Shown here: in pieces, positions 46,399-57,847 of the stretch
Layout: each line of letters starts with the position of its first letter
How positions within the stretch are numbered: the stretch's first letter is position 1
NCBI GenBank assembly: GCA_947683425.1
Contig: CANTUQ010000159.1
Span: 8,064,501 to 8,128,500, forward strand
Direction of reading: 5' to 3'
DNA length: 64,000 nucleotides
Source of the DNA: Excoecaria cochinchinensis
Lineage: Eukaryota > Streptophyta > Magnoliopsida > Malpighiales > Euphorbiaceae
The notes under the pieces: model-generated
Database searches by the model: none
What the model saw: only the letters and a program-made list of their open reading frames with translations
What the model was told of the DNA's origin: nothing
Made by a program: the position numbers and the translations under genes

Positions 46399-46826
46399 TC
46401 TTCAGGGAGTTATTTTTGTATCTGTTGTACATTTTCATTTTGTATATGCACTGTACAAAAATGACGTTTCTAGTGAAAACTTTTGCTTCATTATTGCATG
46501 ATCATTCGATTGTTAATTGTTTAATCACATCACAGAAAGTGCATGTTCTCATATTTACTTATATGTCAATAAAAAATGACAATATAACAAAAACGAAACA
46601 AAAATGATGAATAACAACTCAAATAAGAAAAGATGAAAAATGAAACATGGCATAGCAAATAAAGCAAGATCACGCCATCAATAGACAAGTTAAAAGATGA
46701 CCACTCAAACATGAACTAACAAAATCTTTCATCACGCAGGTACAGAGAAATACCGATCTGAACATAGACATCGATTAAAAAGATCCCTTTTGGGATAAGG
46801 AACCCGGCGGGGTCTCCTCCTCTTCA

Positions 46827-47225
46827 AATCGAGGTTGTAGCCAAAGCACGCTGCATCTCACAGATCGAAGCTGTGGTCAAAGAGTGCCGCACTTCACCAA
46901 ATCGAGGTTGTAGCCAAAGCATGCTGCATCTCACAGATCGAGGTTGTAGCCAAAGCACGCTGCATCTCACAGATCGAGGTTGTAGCCAAAGCACGCTGCT
47001 TCTCACAGATCGAAGCTGTGGTCAAAGAGTGCCGCACTTCACCAAATCGAGGTTGTAGCCAAAGCATGCTGCATCTCACAGATCGAGGTTGTAGCCAAAG
47101 CATGCTGCATCTCACAAATCTAGACTGTAGCCAGAGCACGCTGCATCTCACAGATCGAAGCTGTGGTCAAAGAGTGCCGCACTTCACCAGATCGAGATTG
47201 TAACCAAAGCATGCTACATCTCACC
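46827..47225. repeat. 36-bp minisatellite near the E2 3' LTR
   Basis: About eleven tandem copies of ATCGAGGTTGTAGCCAAAGC followed by ACGCTGCATCTCACAG, with a variant (AAGCTGTGGTCAAAGAGTGC) every few copies. Because 36 is divisible by 3, open frames cross it on both strands; they are not genes. 46400-46826 before it is noncoding. Confidence 0.9.
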
Positions 47226-47387
47226 CACACCTAAAAGTCGAGACGAGATTGGTAGGGGTATCTTCGTATCTCCGAACAGACCGAGACAAGGTCTTCCCGG
47301 CAAAAGGCGCGGAAGGTAAGAGCCATCACAAGTACGCTTCCTTTCTGACCTTTCTCTGAGTTTTGGCTTATCTAGGCGCTTGTGCAC

Positions 47388-47411
47388 TAGTTGCTCCAAA
47401 ACTGGGGCAAC
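47388..47411 (+). promoter_or_regulatory. E2 polypurine-tract region
   Basis: AAAACTGGGGCAAC abuts the 3' LTR at 47412, and E3 has AAAATTGGGGGCAAC at the same place (to 55427). This fits the plus-strand primer site. Confidence 0.5.
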
Positions 47412-47760
47412 TGTAAGCACCGTGTCCCGGATGGATCAGAGGTTACCCTATGATGAAATCAGTATTCGAGCCTGTATAAACGGTTGGATTTGGGAGTTTT
47501 AGTCCCGTGTTCCGCGAGAAGCGAATCTTTTTACCTTTCATAGGCAGAGGGGGAGAAAACAGAGGTTTTTTTGAGTCAAAAAAGGCTTTTTGTCCCCCAC
47601 AGACGGCCCGCCCGTCTGTGAAGTCAGCCCATCGCTTCGAGTCATCGACGGCTTGTGGTATTTTTCGACGCCCGTCGGAAAGTCACCGCCTCTGTCAGAA
47701 CGCCGCCTGCTTTCCCGGAGCACGCAACCTTTTCGACGCCCGTCGGTGGATGTGGCAGGG
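47412..47760 (+). repeat. E2 3' LTR, first part
   Basis: It begins TGTAAGCACCG and ends at CAGGG, the target of E3. It matches 20601-20966. Confidence 0.92.
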
Positions 47761-48952
47761 TGTAGACACCGGGTCCCGAACCCCGGCATAAAATGAAAAT
47801 GGTGATTTTTGATCCTTGATTATTCCCTCCGAAAAAAAATAAAAAAAATATAAATAAAAAAAAATAAAATAAAAAATAAAAAATATATATAGATATGTGT
47901 GTGTGTGAAATTAGGTAATTAATTAGTTAATGTTGTTAGTTAATTAAGTGGTTAATATTATCGTGTTAATTAAAATGCATGTAAAATTAAAGTTGAAGTG
48001 TGTAATTAATTAGATGAAATAAATATATGTATGATAATTTAAATGGATTAATTAGTGTAATGTTTAATTAATAGAGACTTTAATTAATATGTAATGTTTA
48101 ATTATATTGTGTAATTGTTTAATTAACATGTATGTAGGTGTGTTAATTTAATTAAATTGTGTGTGTATGTATTAATTAAAGGAAAATGAGGGAAATAATT
48201 GAGTGGAGGAAATGACCATTATAACCCTTAACCCTAATTTGAGTGTATAAAAAGAACAAGATGAGCAAAAATAAGGGGAGCTCTCTCATTCGGCTGGAAC
48301 AAAAAAGAAAATAAAATAGAAAAAGAGAGAGCAGGGATTCAAAGACCAAAAAAACAAAAGAGAAAGCAAAACAAGGAATTATAGGGATTGAAGGAAAGAA
48401 AGAATAAATAAATAGAAAGAGGAGCAGGGACCAGCAGCCAACGGGAACAGAGACGCCGGAAAAAAAAAAAAGAATAGAAAGGAAAACAAAAGAAACCAAA
48501 ATCAAAGGGAAAAACCTAAGGAAATAGAGAAGAAATAGAAAAGAAAGAAGAAACAGAGAGCAAGAGGGAAACGGAGACCAGCACAAACCCGACGCCGTCC
48601 ACCGGAAGGAGGAAGAAAGAAAAAAGGGGATGAGAGAACGGGCGGCTCCGCCGCCCATCCACGGCCACCAGAGGCGGCACGCGCCCAACGACCGTCACCA
48701 GAGCCACCGGACGGATCCGATCGCACCTCCAGATCATCCATCTGACGTTGGAAGCCGGCGCGTGAGCACAAACTCCGGCAACCCCCTTTTCACGGTTTAT
48801 TGCGGTTTCCAGCTCCGGCGAAGCTCCGATCGGCGCGTGTCTTGATCCGGCGACTTCCCGAGGCGGCGATCTATCGGATCCAACCGGAGGTGTTGACCAC
48901 CGGTGACCCACGGCGGCTCCGGCGAGGATAAACGGTAATAGCCTCATTTTTT

Positions 48953-49020
<68 letters not shown>

Positions 49021-49087
49021 TTATATTTATATTTATATTTATTATTATTGTTATTATTATTATTTATTTTCTGTTTTTTTATATTTA

Positions 49088-49118
<31 letters not shown>

Positions 49119-50207
49119 ATGTATATTTATTTAATTTCTGAATTTTTATTATTAATATATTTATTTATATTTATTTATTATTCTGCTTTAATATTATTTT
49201 TATTATTTATTATTGTTATTTTCATATTTATTTTTATTATTATTACTATTATCATTATTATTATATATTTATCTATTTGATTTCTGTTTATTAATATTAT
49301 TATAATTATTGTTATTATTTAATACTATTACTATTATTATTATTGAGTTCTATGGTTATTTGATTTTATCGATTACTAATATTAAGTTTATTTGTTTTTG
49401 TTGTCGGTGTCAAATACTTGTGTTCCCCTGTTTGAGCACCCGTGCGAATGAAGGAGGAGATCCAAGGAGTCGTTATGTTTCATTGTACTTGTTATTTTTT
49501 CTTTTGTTTGTTTTATTGAGTTATTTGGCATGTAATAATTAATTAAACCATTTATTTTTTGCACGCTTAATCAAAAATCACACAAAAATATTTTTACAAA
49601 TAAACTTGGGTTTTCTAATAAAATGGGACCAAGGTCCTAGTTTTTCATCCAAAATAAATTGTCACTTTAAAAGGATTTTCTTTAATTGTGCATGAGAGGA
49701 CCAACGTCCTCAACATTAATAAATACCCCGTTTTATGTATGATTTATATTTTATTTACGATGGGGTTGTATTCCGCCTCTAGTTTTGTTGTAATTCAATT
49801 TTGTCTTTATTTTAAATTTTATTTACCGCTTTACATATGTGAATGATGTGTGCTTTAAATTCAATGTATTAATCGCGTGGGATGAAAAATGAAATTTTGT
49901 AATTTAAAAACCCATTTATAATTAACCAAGGCATCAATAAGTGTGAAGTTCCGAACACCATCTCTGGTTTAGACCGATAAGAGGTTAAACTTTCCCAATT
50001 TCTTGTAAATTGGGTGGCGACTCCAAAATACCTCAAAAGTGCCTAAAGGTGTTATGGCGATGAATGGTCCTTTTCAATGTTCTATTGTGAAAGGAGGTGC
50101 CGAAAATATCTCATAACACCTAAGATCGGAAAAGACGCGAACCTATCCCTCGAATCCTAAAAGCGGATTCCCGAAGAGGGCCTTGCTGGTTCACGGCGCG
50201 CGTCACA
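47761..50207 (+). repeat. E3 5' LTR (2,447 bp)
   Basis: It begins TGTAGACACCGGGTCC and ends GGCGCGCGTCACA. The TATA box (TATAAAA) is at 48246-48252. A TA dinucleotide run (48957-49007) and TTA-rich tracts (to about 49330) follow. It encodes no gene; long frames across the tracts are by-products. Confidence 0.94.
48957..49007. repeat. TA microsatellite in the E3 5' LTR
   Basis: About 25 TA units, followed by TTTATA and TTA runs. The 3' LTR copy (56622-56651) is shorter, which is normal slippage. Confidence 0.9.
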
Positions 50208-50227
50208 GTGGCGACTCCGCTGGGGAC
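50208..50227 (+). promoter_or_regulatory. E3 primer-binding site
   Basis: GTGGCGACTCCGCTGGGGAC directly follows the LTR end; it is the closest of the three to the known Ogre site. Confidence 0.78.
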
Positions 50228-51340
50228 GGTTTGTGACTTTGCTCTGAAAATGTCTTGGTTAAAATGTATAATTGGGTTTTTAAAAACTAAAATTTCATCT
50301 CTCATCTAAATTGCATTGCATCCATGCTAGAGCCTTAGAATTATGCTAGTTTGGTCCCTTTCTTAACCCCGGTGCGTTCCTGAAGCACGACCTCATTTTC
50401 ACTCAATTTGGGGAAGTGTTAAGGATAATCACCAGCCCAAGCCTCGTGCCATCAAATGGTATATCAAATGGTGACCCGATCGGTCATTATGCTCGTGATG
50501 AGATAGACCCGTCGTGCAGGGACCATGTTTGGGTAGCCTTAAAGTAACATCACCCTGACCAAAGCTCATGTAATGGCAATAGATACTTCCCCTAGGTTAC
50601 ATGTACCATAATACTATGCATGCTATGTGGGCCATCGTATATTAAATAAGATCAATCAAATTAAATGGTTTTTATCAAAGGCTTTCATGCTCCGATGGGC
50701 CCATTTTAATTTAGTTGAATTATTTAAATATATAATGGCCAAAATTCATGCGCATGTGCTTTAAATTAAGAGTGTTATGCTGCCGGTTTTTCACCGCGCA
50801 CCATACGTGCCCATTGGGTTCCTTGTTGACCCATGGGCCAAGCCCACCTAGGAAGAGACTATTTGACCTCGTGTGCGGGAGTAATAAGGTTGGAAGGATC
50901 TACTTGCTTGCATGTGTTTGTCTATGTTGCATAACACACGACCATTCATTGTATACGTCATTCATGCATGTTTTTATGATAAAATTAAAAATGAAAAAAA
51001 AAAATTATTAAAAATAAAAAAAAATGCATTTCATTCGTGTATATCTTTTTGTCTGCATATCATTTTACATATATTCTTTTCATGCATCGCATTATATCAC
51101 TGTAATTCATTGATCTTTCACTCATCCAGGACCACCTGCATAACGCACGATCATGCATTGTATATATATCATTCATGCACCGTTTTAATAATTTAAAATT
51201 TTCACCCATCATAGATTCGTCTAAGTGGATTAGAGGTCTTGACGGTCGGCTAGTGAGTACGGACTTGCCCTTTGGATTGCTAAGAACTAGTGTCTGTTTG
51301 GAATTCTGAGTCACTCTTTATAGCTAGTGAATCATCTTCC
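50228..51340 (+). promoter_or_regulatory. E3 leader
   Basis: The stretch 50330-50545 is shared with the E1 and E2 leaders. The remainder is AT-richer and has a repeated AACACACGACCATTCATTG / AACGCACGATCATGCATTG segment near 50933 and 51141. No gene is seen. Confidence 0.5.
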
Positions 51341-52036
51341 ATGGCAGAAGAAACCGGAGCTTTGACTACTCAAGACCTCGCTGGGAAATTGGAGGATTTT
51401 AAAAAGGGGACATTCACTGTAATGGAAAATATCGTTGTTCAGATGGCACCAAATGCCAGGCAACCGCCTGTAGCCTCTGCTGTTGAACAAATTGAATTGC
51501 CTATTATGGAAGAGGCTCGTGTCTTAATGACCCAAGAGATGGATAGAAGGTTTGAGGAGCTTGAAAGGAGGTTGTTGGCCGCAATTAAGGAAATGATGGA
51601 TACCATGGCACTAGTTCTTCAAGCTCAACTCATGGCAACTACCCAGGCACCCCTCAATATGACTGTCACTAGCCTCGCAAGTCAGGGAGTTGGTAGCAGC
51701 GGCACAAGAAGGACAGGGAAAGTACCAATGGCTAAAATAGCTCAAAGGCGCTATTCCGATCTTGGCAAATCTTTATCCTGGGTATTAAAGAGACTAATAA
51801 AAGAAGGGAAGCTGCAGCCCCTGCCTCCTAAGCCAGCCAAAACCCAAGGACAACCGGGTCATAAAGATGATGAGTATTGTGATTTCCACCAGCACACGGG
51901 GCATATGACGGACCGTTGTGCGAGGCTAAGGCATGAAATTCAGGACTTAATTGACAGCAAACAGATCACGGATCCTGAGAAGAGGGAGAAGAAAAACAAG
52001 CCAGGCTATAATGCGGTCCCTCCACCAAATATGTGA
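51341..52036 (+). CDS. E3 Gag, internally deleted
   Basis: The frame starts MAEETGALTTQDLAGK, like E1 Gag, and ends PGYNAVPPPNM. It keeps the N-terminal coiled coil, the segment RYSDLGKSLSWVLKRLIKEG, and the zinc-knuckle-like CDFHQHTGHMTDRC near 51880. The whole Retrotrans_gag core that forms the particle is missing between about 51670 and 51740. 231 codons against 468 in E1. The frame is open, so a short nucleic-acid-binding protein could still be made; packaging would need Gag from a relative. Confidence 0.75.
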   Translation: MAEETGALTTQDLAGKLEDFKKGTFTVMENIVVQMAPNARQPPVASAVEQIELPIMEEARVLMTQEMDRRFEELERRLLAAIKEMMDTMALVLQAQLMATTQAPLNMTVTSLASQGVGSSGTRRTGKVPMAKIAQRRYSDLGKSLSWVLKRLIKEGKLQPLPPKPAKTQGQPGHKDDEYCDFHQHTGHMTDRCARLRHEIQDLIDSKQITDPEKREKKNKPGYNAVPPPNM

Positions 52037-52285
52037 TTGGATCCGGTCCACTAGAATGGCATATCTTGCGGGAGCTACATGGATATGAATAAGTCGCTGA
52101 CACTTGTCGGGAGAGTGGGGAAGAAGATTATGTTTTTTAAAATGCCTTATTTCTTTTCATTTCAAGAACTACTCATGACAATTTGGTTATTTTCACTAAA
52201 TTGAACAATTTCTGCTTATTTGTATGATATTTCTATGATTTCATTCCTTATGATCACGATGCATCCATTCATTTTGACATTAACC

Positions 52286-52500
52286 CAATTAATATGACTC
52301 CATCTAGTCTCGGAACTTTGGGGAATCCAAACAAAATCTTGATAGCATCTGATATAACTCTTGAGGAGAGGATAAGTTTTGAGAGATATAAAAAATTTGA
52401 AAGAGCCTTTGCTTGGACATGCAATGACGTGCTGATAATTGACAAGGACATTATTGGATCAACGCTGCTTCAATATATCGATGTGATGACAAGAGGAGTT
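52286..52500 (+). pseudogene. E3 RT N-terminal stub
   Basis: The translation reads MTPSSLGTLGNPNKILIASD and then FERAFAWTCNDV, matching E2 at 38165-38330 just upstream of the RT fingers. The remaining RT, RNase H and integrase are absent, so most of pol was deleted. 52540-53095 is noncoding with A-runs. Confidence 0.75.
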
Positions 52501-53099
52501 TCAAAGGCCATTCCTTTTCCCCCTCAACATTCAAGGTAAATATAGTGCAGCAGAGCAAATCAAGCTCCAAGTGCTACATCGGGAACTAGACGAATGAAAC
52601 CCTGAACCTTTCACAAGAAATATAACCAAGCCTTAAAATCCCTTTCACCCCAACCATTTGAGATGCGACCTCATAACCAATCAAGACCAACCTCTAATCA
52701 TATGAGGCCAAAAACACCCATGTAACTGAACTCAGGAGGACAGTTCATTACCTCTAAAAAAAAAAAAAAGCAAAGAACAAAAAAAAAAAAAAAGGAGGAA
52801 CTATAGTCCTGTCCTAAACCATAGTTTCATCCCACAACTCCATCCCAGCCATCAACGGTTACCTCAGGAATTAAAAACCAACAAATGGAAGATGCAGATT
52901 GAAGCCAAGAAACTCAATATCTCAGCCAGTCTGCACAAGGCCTAAGACCAAGACTTTGATACCAAGAGGAGCCACTCTCAGAAGCAGCAGTCTCCCCGGC
53001 TAACGAAGATGAAAGCAAATTCAACCAATACTGACAAACTGAAGGAGGGTTCATGGCAGAGGCTAAATAAATAAAAAAAAAAAAGAAGAGAGAAAATAT

Positions 53100-53777
53100 T
53101 CAATCAAGAAAACCCGCGAGGGCTGATTGATAATAGGAGTTCGATGCTCTCAAGATCTATCCCGAGATTAGATGAGGTCTCATATTTTTCGAGTTAATGC
53201 CAAATAGTGATCATATGTTATAAAATCAGATTGAAATATATGCATTTATGCAAAGATGTATTGGTATAACCAAGGCGGTTCATCTTGCACACTCAAAGTT
53301 GTCTGAGTCCGATCTAAAACCAGCACATTATTATCATCTACCCTCTACCATTCTCGCTACTCAGGCACTTCAGCCAACTCATCTTGCTACCTACTGTGAA
53401 GCCAATCCTACAGCACTTTCCCAATAAAGAACCAAGCTCATACAACCAATATCTGAGACATAAGCACATGCCAATCATACTCAAAAGACCTTTCGCAACA
53501 ACTTCAACTTCTCTCGCAAAAAAAAAAAAAAAAAAAAAAGAAGGCCGTTAGAGATGAAAACCGTGACTGGCGCTCTAAGCAAAAGTTAGGCCAAAGGGCA
53601 GGGTGAAAACCTGGTAACAGGCAGTCTGCCCTACAAAAAAATGAAATAAATAAAAGCCGCTGGATTGGGTTGGGTCCATTCCAGGCAAAAAATAAGGCAC
53701 AGGGTTATGTGAAAATCCAACAAGGACGTATCTCCCGCTAAGAAAAGCTAGTGTGAAAATCCACAAGGGACGCACTA
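53100..53777 (+). other. E3 stem-loop array (five hairpins)
   Basis: Hairpins are at 53100-53130, 53548-53578, 53596-53631, 53702-53736 and 53749-53777. They match the E1 set one for one and in the same order. GGGCAGGGTG pairs with CAGTCTGCCC here, where E1 pairs GGATAGGGTG with CAGTCTGTCC. Confidence 0.72.
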
Positions 53778-54220
53778 CCTTAAAATAATGACTACAGGTA
53801 TCAGAAGAGAACCTCATAATCCCCAAAAGCATGTAATTCAAAAGCAACTCTAGGGGGCATTGATCCTACCGAAGACTACGGTCAAACCGGCCGTCACCTC
53901 CAAATCCACATAGATGAATCCTCATCCTGCATTCATGCATGACTCATACACATACATCTCACGTGCATGCTCATCACTTTTTCCTGCATATTTTGCTTTA
54001 TAAGTCTTGCAGAAAGAAAGAATCAAGTGCCAATGCCGACAAAAGGCAAATGACAACATCAATCCAAACAAGCAATCAAAACAACATCGATCAAGACATC
54101 AGTTCAATCATCAAATCCGAGCATCAATCAAAGCCCTCTCAAGAGGCAAATCTCAAAGCCCTCTCAAAAGGCAAAATCTCAAGTCCTCTGAGGAAGCATC
54201 TCTTTATCAAAACACCGAAG

Positions 54221-55010
54221 GGTTTGCACGCTGCCGGTACTACCATTCTACGGAAGGTTTGCACGACAACGGTACTACCACTCCAAAAACAGTTTGCACG
54301 AGGACGGTACTACTACTCCAAGGAGGGTTTGCACGATCTCGGTACTACTGCTTCAAAGGGTTTGCACGCTGCCGGTACTACCATTCTACGGAAGGTTTGC
54401 ACGACAACGGTACTACCACTCCAAAAACAGTTTGCACGAGGACGGTACTACTACTCCAAGGAGGGTTTGCACGATCTCGGTACTACTGCTTCAAAAGGTT
54501 TGCACGCTGTCGGTACTACTATTCTACGGAAGGTTTGCACGACAACGGTACTACCACTCCAAAAACAGTTTGCACGAGGACGGTACTACTACTCCAAGGA
54601 GGGTTTGCACGATCTCGGTACTACTGCTTCAAAAGGTTTGCACGCTGTCGGTACTACTATTCTACGGAAGGTTTGCACGACAACGGTACTACCACTCCAA
54701 AAACAGTTTGCACGAGGACGGTACTACTACTCCAAGGAGGGTTTGCACGATCTCGGTACTACTGCTTCAAAGGGTTTGCACGCTGCCGGTACTACCATTC
54801 TACGGAAGGTTTGCACGACAACGGTACTACCACTCCAAAAATAGTTTGCATGAGGACGGTACTACTACTCTAAGGAGGGTTTGCACGATCTCGGTACTAC
54901 TGCTTCAAAGGGTTTGCACGCTGCCGGTACTACCATTCTACGGAAGGTTTGCACGACAACGGTACTGCCAATTCAGAACAATTTGCGCTATGACGATACT
55001 ACCATTCTAA
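54221..55010. repeat. 138-bp higher-order minisatellite in E3
   Basis: Units start GGTTTGCACGCTG at 54221, 54359, 54497, 54635, 54773 and 54911. Each 138-bp unit has four sub-units of about 33-36 bp, all of the form GTTTGCACGNNNNCGGTACT. 138 is divisible by 3, so all three plus-strand frames stay open for 238-301 codons; I do not call these genes. Confidence 0.95.
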
Positions 55011-55255
55011 GGAGGGTTAGCACGACCACGGCACTACCACTTCAAAACTCCGAAGCCCTCTGAGGAGGTAAAATATCAAAGTCAAAAAAACAGAAGGGTT
55101 AGCACGACGTCGGCACACGGCCTCGGCACTGCCATTTCAAATCAACAAAAGGGTTAGCACGACGTCGGCACATGGCCTCGGCACTACCACTTCAAATCAA
55201 CAGAAGGGTTAGCACGACGTCGGCACACGACCTCGGCACCACCACTTCAAAATCT
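55010..55255. repeat. About 64-bp repeats GGTTAGCACGACGTCGGCAC
   Basis: Three copies follow the 138-bp array, each joined to GGCCTCGGCACTRCCA and CTTCAAATCAACARAAG. They look like an older relative of the same monomer. CCCTCTGAGGAGGC words flank the arrays (54130-54200 and 55258-55300). Confidence 0.85.
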
Positions 55256-55427
55256 CAAGCCCTCTGAGGAGGCAAATCCCAAAGCCCTCTGAGGAGGCAT
55301 CTCTTTATCCGATTCCCGGTAAGAAGGCAAGGTCTCCGCCACAGGTATGTAATCCCCTCTCTCTTTCTCTTTGAATTTTGGCTCACCTAGGTGTCTATGC
55401 ACTAGCTTCTCCAAAATTGGGGGCAAC

Positions 55428-56616
55428 TGTAGACACCGGGTCCCGAACCCCGGCATAAAATGAAAATGGTGATTTTTGATCCTTGATTATTCCCTCCGAA
55501 AAAAAATAAAAAAAATATAAATAAAAAAAAATAAAATAAAAAATAAAAAATATATATAGATATGTGTGTGTGTGAAATTAGGTAATTAATTAGTTGATGT
55601 TGTTAGTTAATTAAGTGGTTAATATTATCGTGTTAATTAAAATGCATGTAAAATTAAAGTTGAAGTGTGTAATTAATTAGATGAAATAAATATATGTATG
55701 ATAATTTAAATGGATTAATTAGTGTAATGTTTAATTAATAGAGACTTTAATTAATATGTAATGTTTAATTATATTGTGTAATTGTTTAATTAACATGTAT
55801 GTAGGTGTGTTAATTTAATTAAATTGTGTGTGTATGTATTAATTAAAGGAAAATGAGGGAAATAATTGAGTGGAGGAAATGACCATTATAACCCTTAACC
55901 CTAATTTGAGTGTATAAAAAGAACAAGATGAGCAAAAATAAGGGGAGTTCTCTCATTCGGCTGGAACAAAAAAGAAAATAAAATAGAAAAAGAGAGAGCA
56001 GGGATTCAAAGACCAAAAAAACAAAAGAGAAAGCAAAACAAGGAATTATAGGGATTGAAGGAAAGAAAGAATAAATAAATAGAAAGAGGAGCAGGGACCA
56101 GCAGCCAACGGGAACAGAGACGCCGGAAAAAAAAAGAATAGAAAGGAAAACAAAAGAAACCAAAATCAAAGGGAAAAACCTAAGGAAATAGAGAAGAAAT
56201 AGAAAAGAAAGAAGAAACAGAGAGCAAGAGGGAAACGGAGACCAGCACAAACCCGACGCCGTCCACCGGAAGGAGGAAGAAAGAAAAAAGGGGAGGAGAG
56301 AACGGGCGGCTCCGCCGCCCATCCACGGCCACCAGAGGCGGCACGCGCCCAACGACCGTCACCAGAGCCACCGGACGGATCCGATCGCACCTCCAGATCA
56401 TCCATCTGACGTTGGAAGCCGGCGCGTGAGCACAAACTCCGGCAACCCCCTTTTCACGGTTTATTGCGGTTTCCAGCTCCGGCGAAGCTCCGATCGGCGC
56501 GTGTCTTGATCCGGCGACTTCCCGAGGCGGCGATCTATCGGATCCAACCGGAGGTGTTGACCACCGGTGACCCACGGCGGCTCCGGCGAGGATAAACGGT
56601 AATAGCCTCATTTTTT

Positions 56617-56664
<48 letters not shown>

Positions 56665-57842
56665 TTATATTTATATTTATTATTATTGTTATTATTATTA
56701 TTTATTTTCTGTTTTTTTATATTTATTGTTATTATTATTATTATTATTATTATATGTATATTTATTTAATTTCTGAATTTTTATTATTAATATATTTATT
56801 TATATTTACTTATTATTCTGCTTTAATATTATTTTTATTATTTATTATTGTTATTTTCATATTTATTTTTATTATTATTACTATTATCATTATTATTATA
56901 TATTTATCTATTTGATTTCTGTTTATTAATATTATTATAATTATTGTTATTATTTAATACTATTACTATTATTATTATTGAGTTCTATGGTTATTTGATT
57001 TTATCGATTACTAATATTAAGTTTATTTGTGTTTGTTGTCGGTGTCAAATACTTGTGTTCCCCTGTTTGAGCACCCGTGCGAATGAAGTAGGAGATCCAA
57101 GGAGTCGTTATTTTTCATTGTACTTGTTATTTTTTCTTTTGTTTGTTTTATTGAGTTATTTGGCATGTAATAATTAATTAAACCATTTATTTTTTGCACG
57201 CTTAATCAAAAATCACACAAAAATATTTTTACAAATAAACTTGGGTTTTCTAATAAAATGGGACCAAGGTCCTAGTTTTTCATCCAAAATAAATTGTCAC
57301 TTTAAAAGGATTTTCTTTAATTGTGCATGAGAGGACCAACGTCCTCAACATTAATAAATACCCCGTTTTATGTATGATTTATATTTTATTTACGATGGGG
57401 TTGTATTCCGCCTCTAGTTTTGTTGTAATTCAATTTTGTCTTTATTTTAAATTTTATTTACCGCTTTACATATGTGAATGATGTGTGCTTTAAATTCAAT
57501 GTATTAATCGCGTGGGATGAAAAATGAAATTTTGTAATTTAAAAACCCATTTATAATTAACCAAGGCACCAATAAGTGTGAAGTTCCGAACACCATCTCT
57601 GGTTTAGACCGATAAGAGGTTAAACTTTCCCAATTTCTTGTAAATTGGGTGGCGACTCCAAAATACCTCAAAAGTGCCTAAAGGTGTTATGGCGATGAAT
57701 GGTCCTTTTCAATGTTCTATTGTGAAAGGAGGTGCCGAAAATATCTCATAACACCTAAGATCGGAAAAGACGCGAACCTATCCCTCGAATCCTAAAAGCG
57801 GATTCCCGAAGAGGGCCTTGCTGGTTCACGGCGCGCGTCACA
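55428..57842 (+). repeat. E3 3' LTR (2,415 bp)
   Basis: Near copy of 47761-50207; TATA box at 55913-55919. Confidence 0.94.
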
Positions 57843-57847
57843 CAGGG

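Larger units (their letters stand above)
47761..57842 (+). mobile_element. Non-autonomous Ogre-like LTR retrotransposon E3, inserted in the E2 3' LTR
   Basis: LTRs are 47761-50207 and 55428-57842, with CAGGG duplicated at 47756-47760 and 57843-57847. The interior (5.2 kb) has the primer-binding site, leader, a shortened gag, an RT stub, the hairpin array and minisatellites. The LTRs are almost identical (mainly differing in TA-repeat length), so insertion is recent. Confidence 0.94.

Noticed and set aside
46824..47203. Open frames on both strands at 46824-47203
   Set aside because: They are by-products of the 36-bp minisatellite.
48176..48947. 170- and 143-codon minus-strand frames, repeated at 55843-56611
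   Set aside because: The two copies are the two LTRs of E3; the frames run through A/G-rich promoter-proximal LTR sequence opposite to transcription.
53939..55063. Three long overlapping plus-strand frames (301, 288 and 238 codons)
   Set aside because: They cross a 138-bp tandem repeat whose period is a multiple of three; all frames are open for that reason and no domain is seen.
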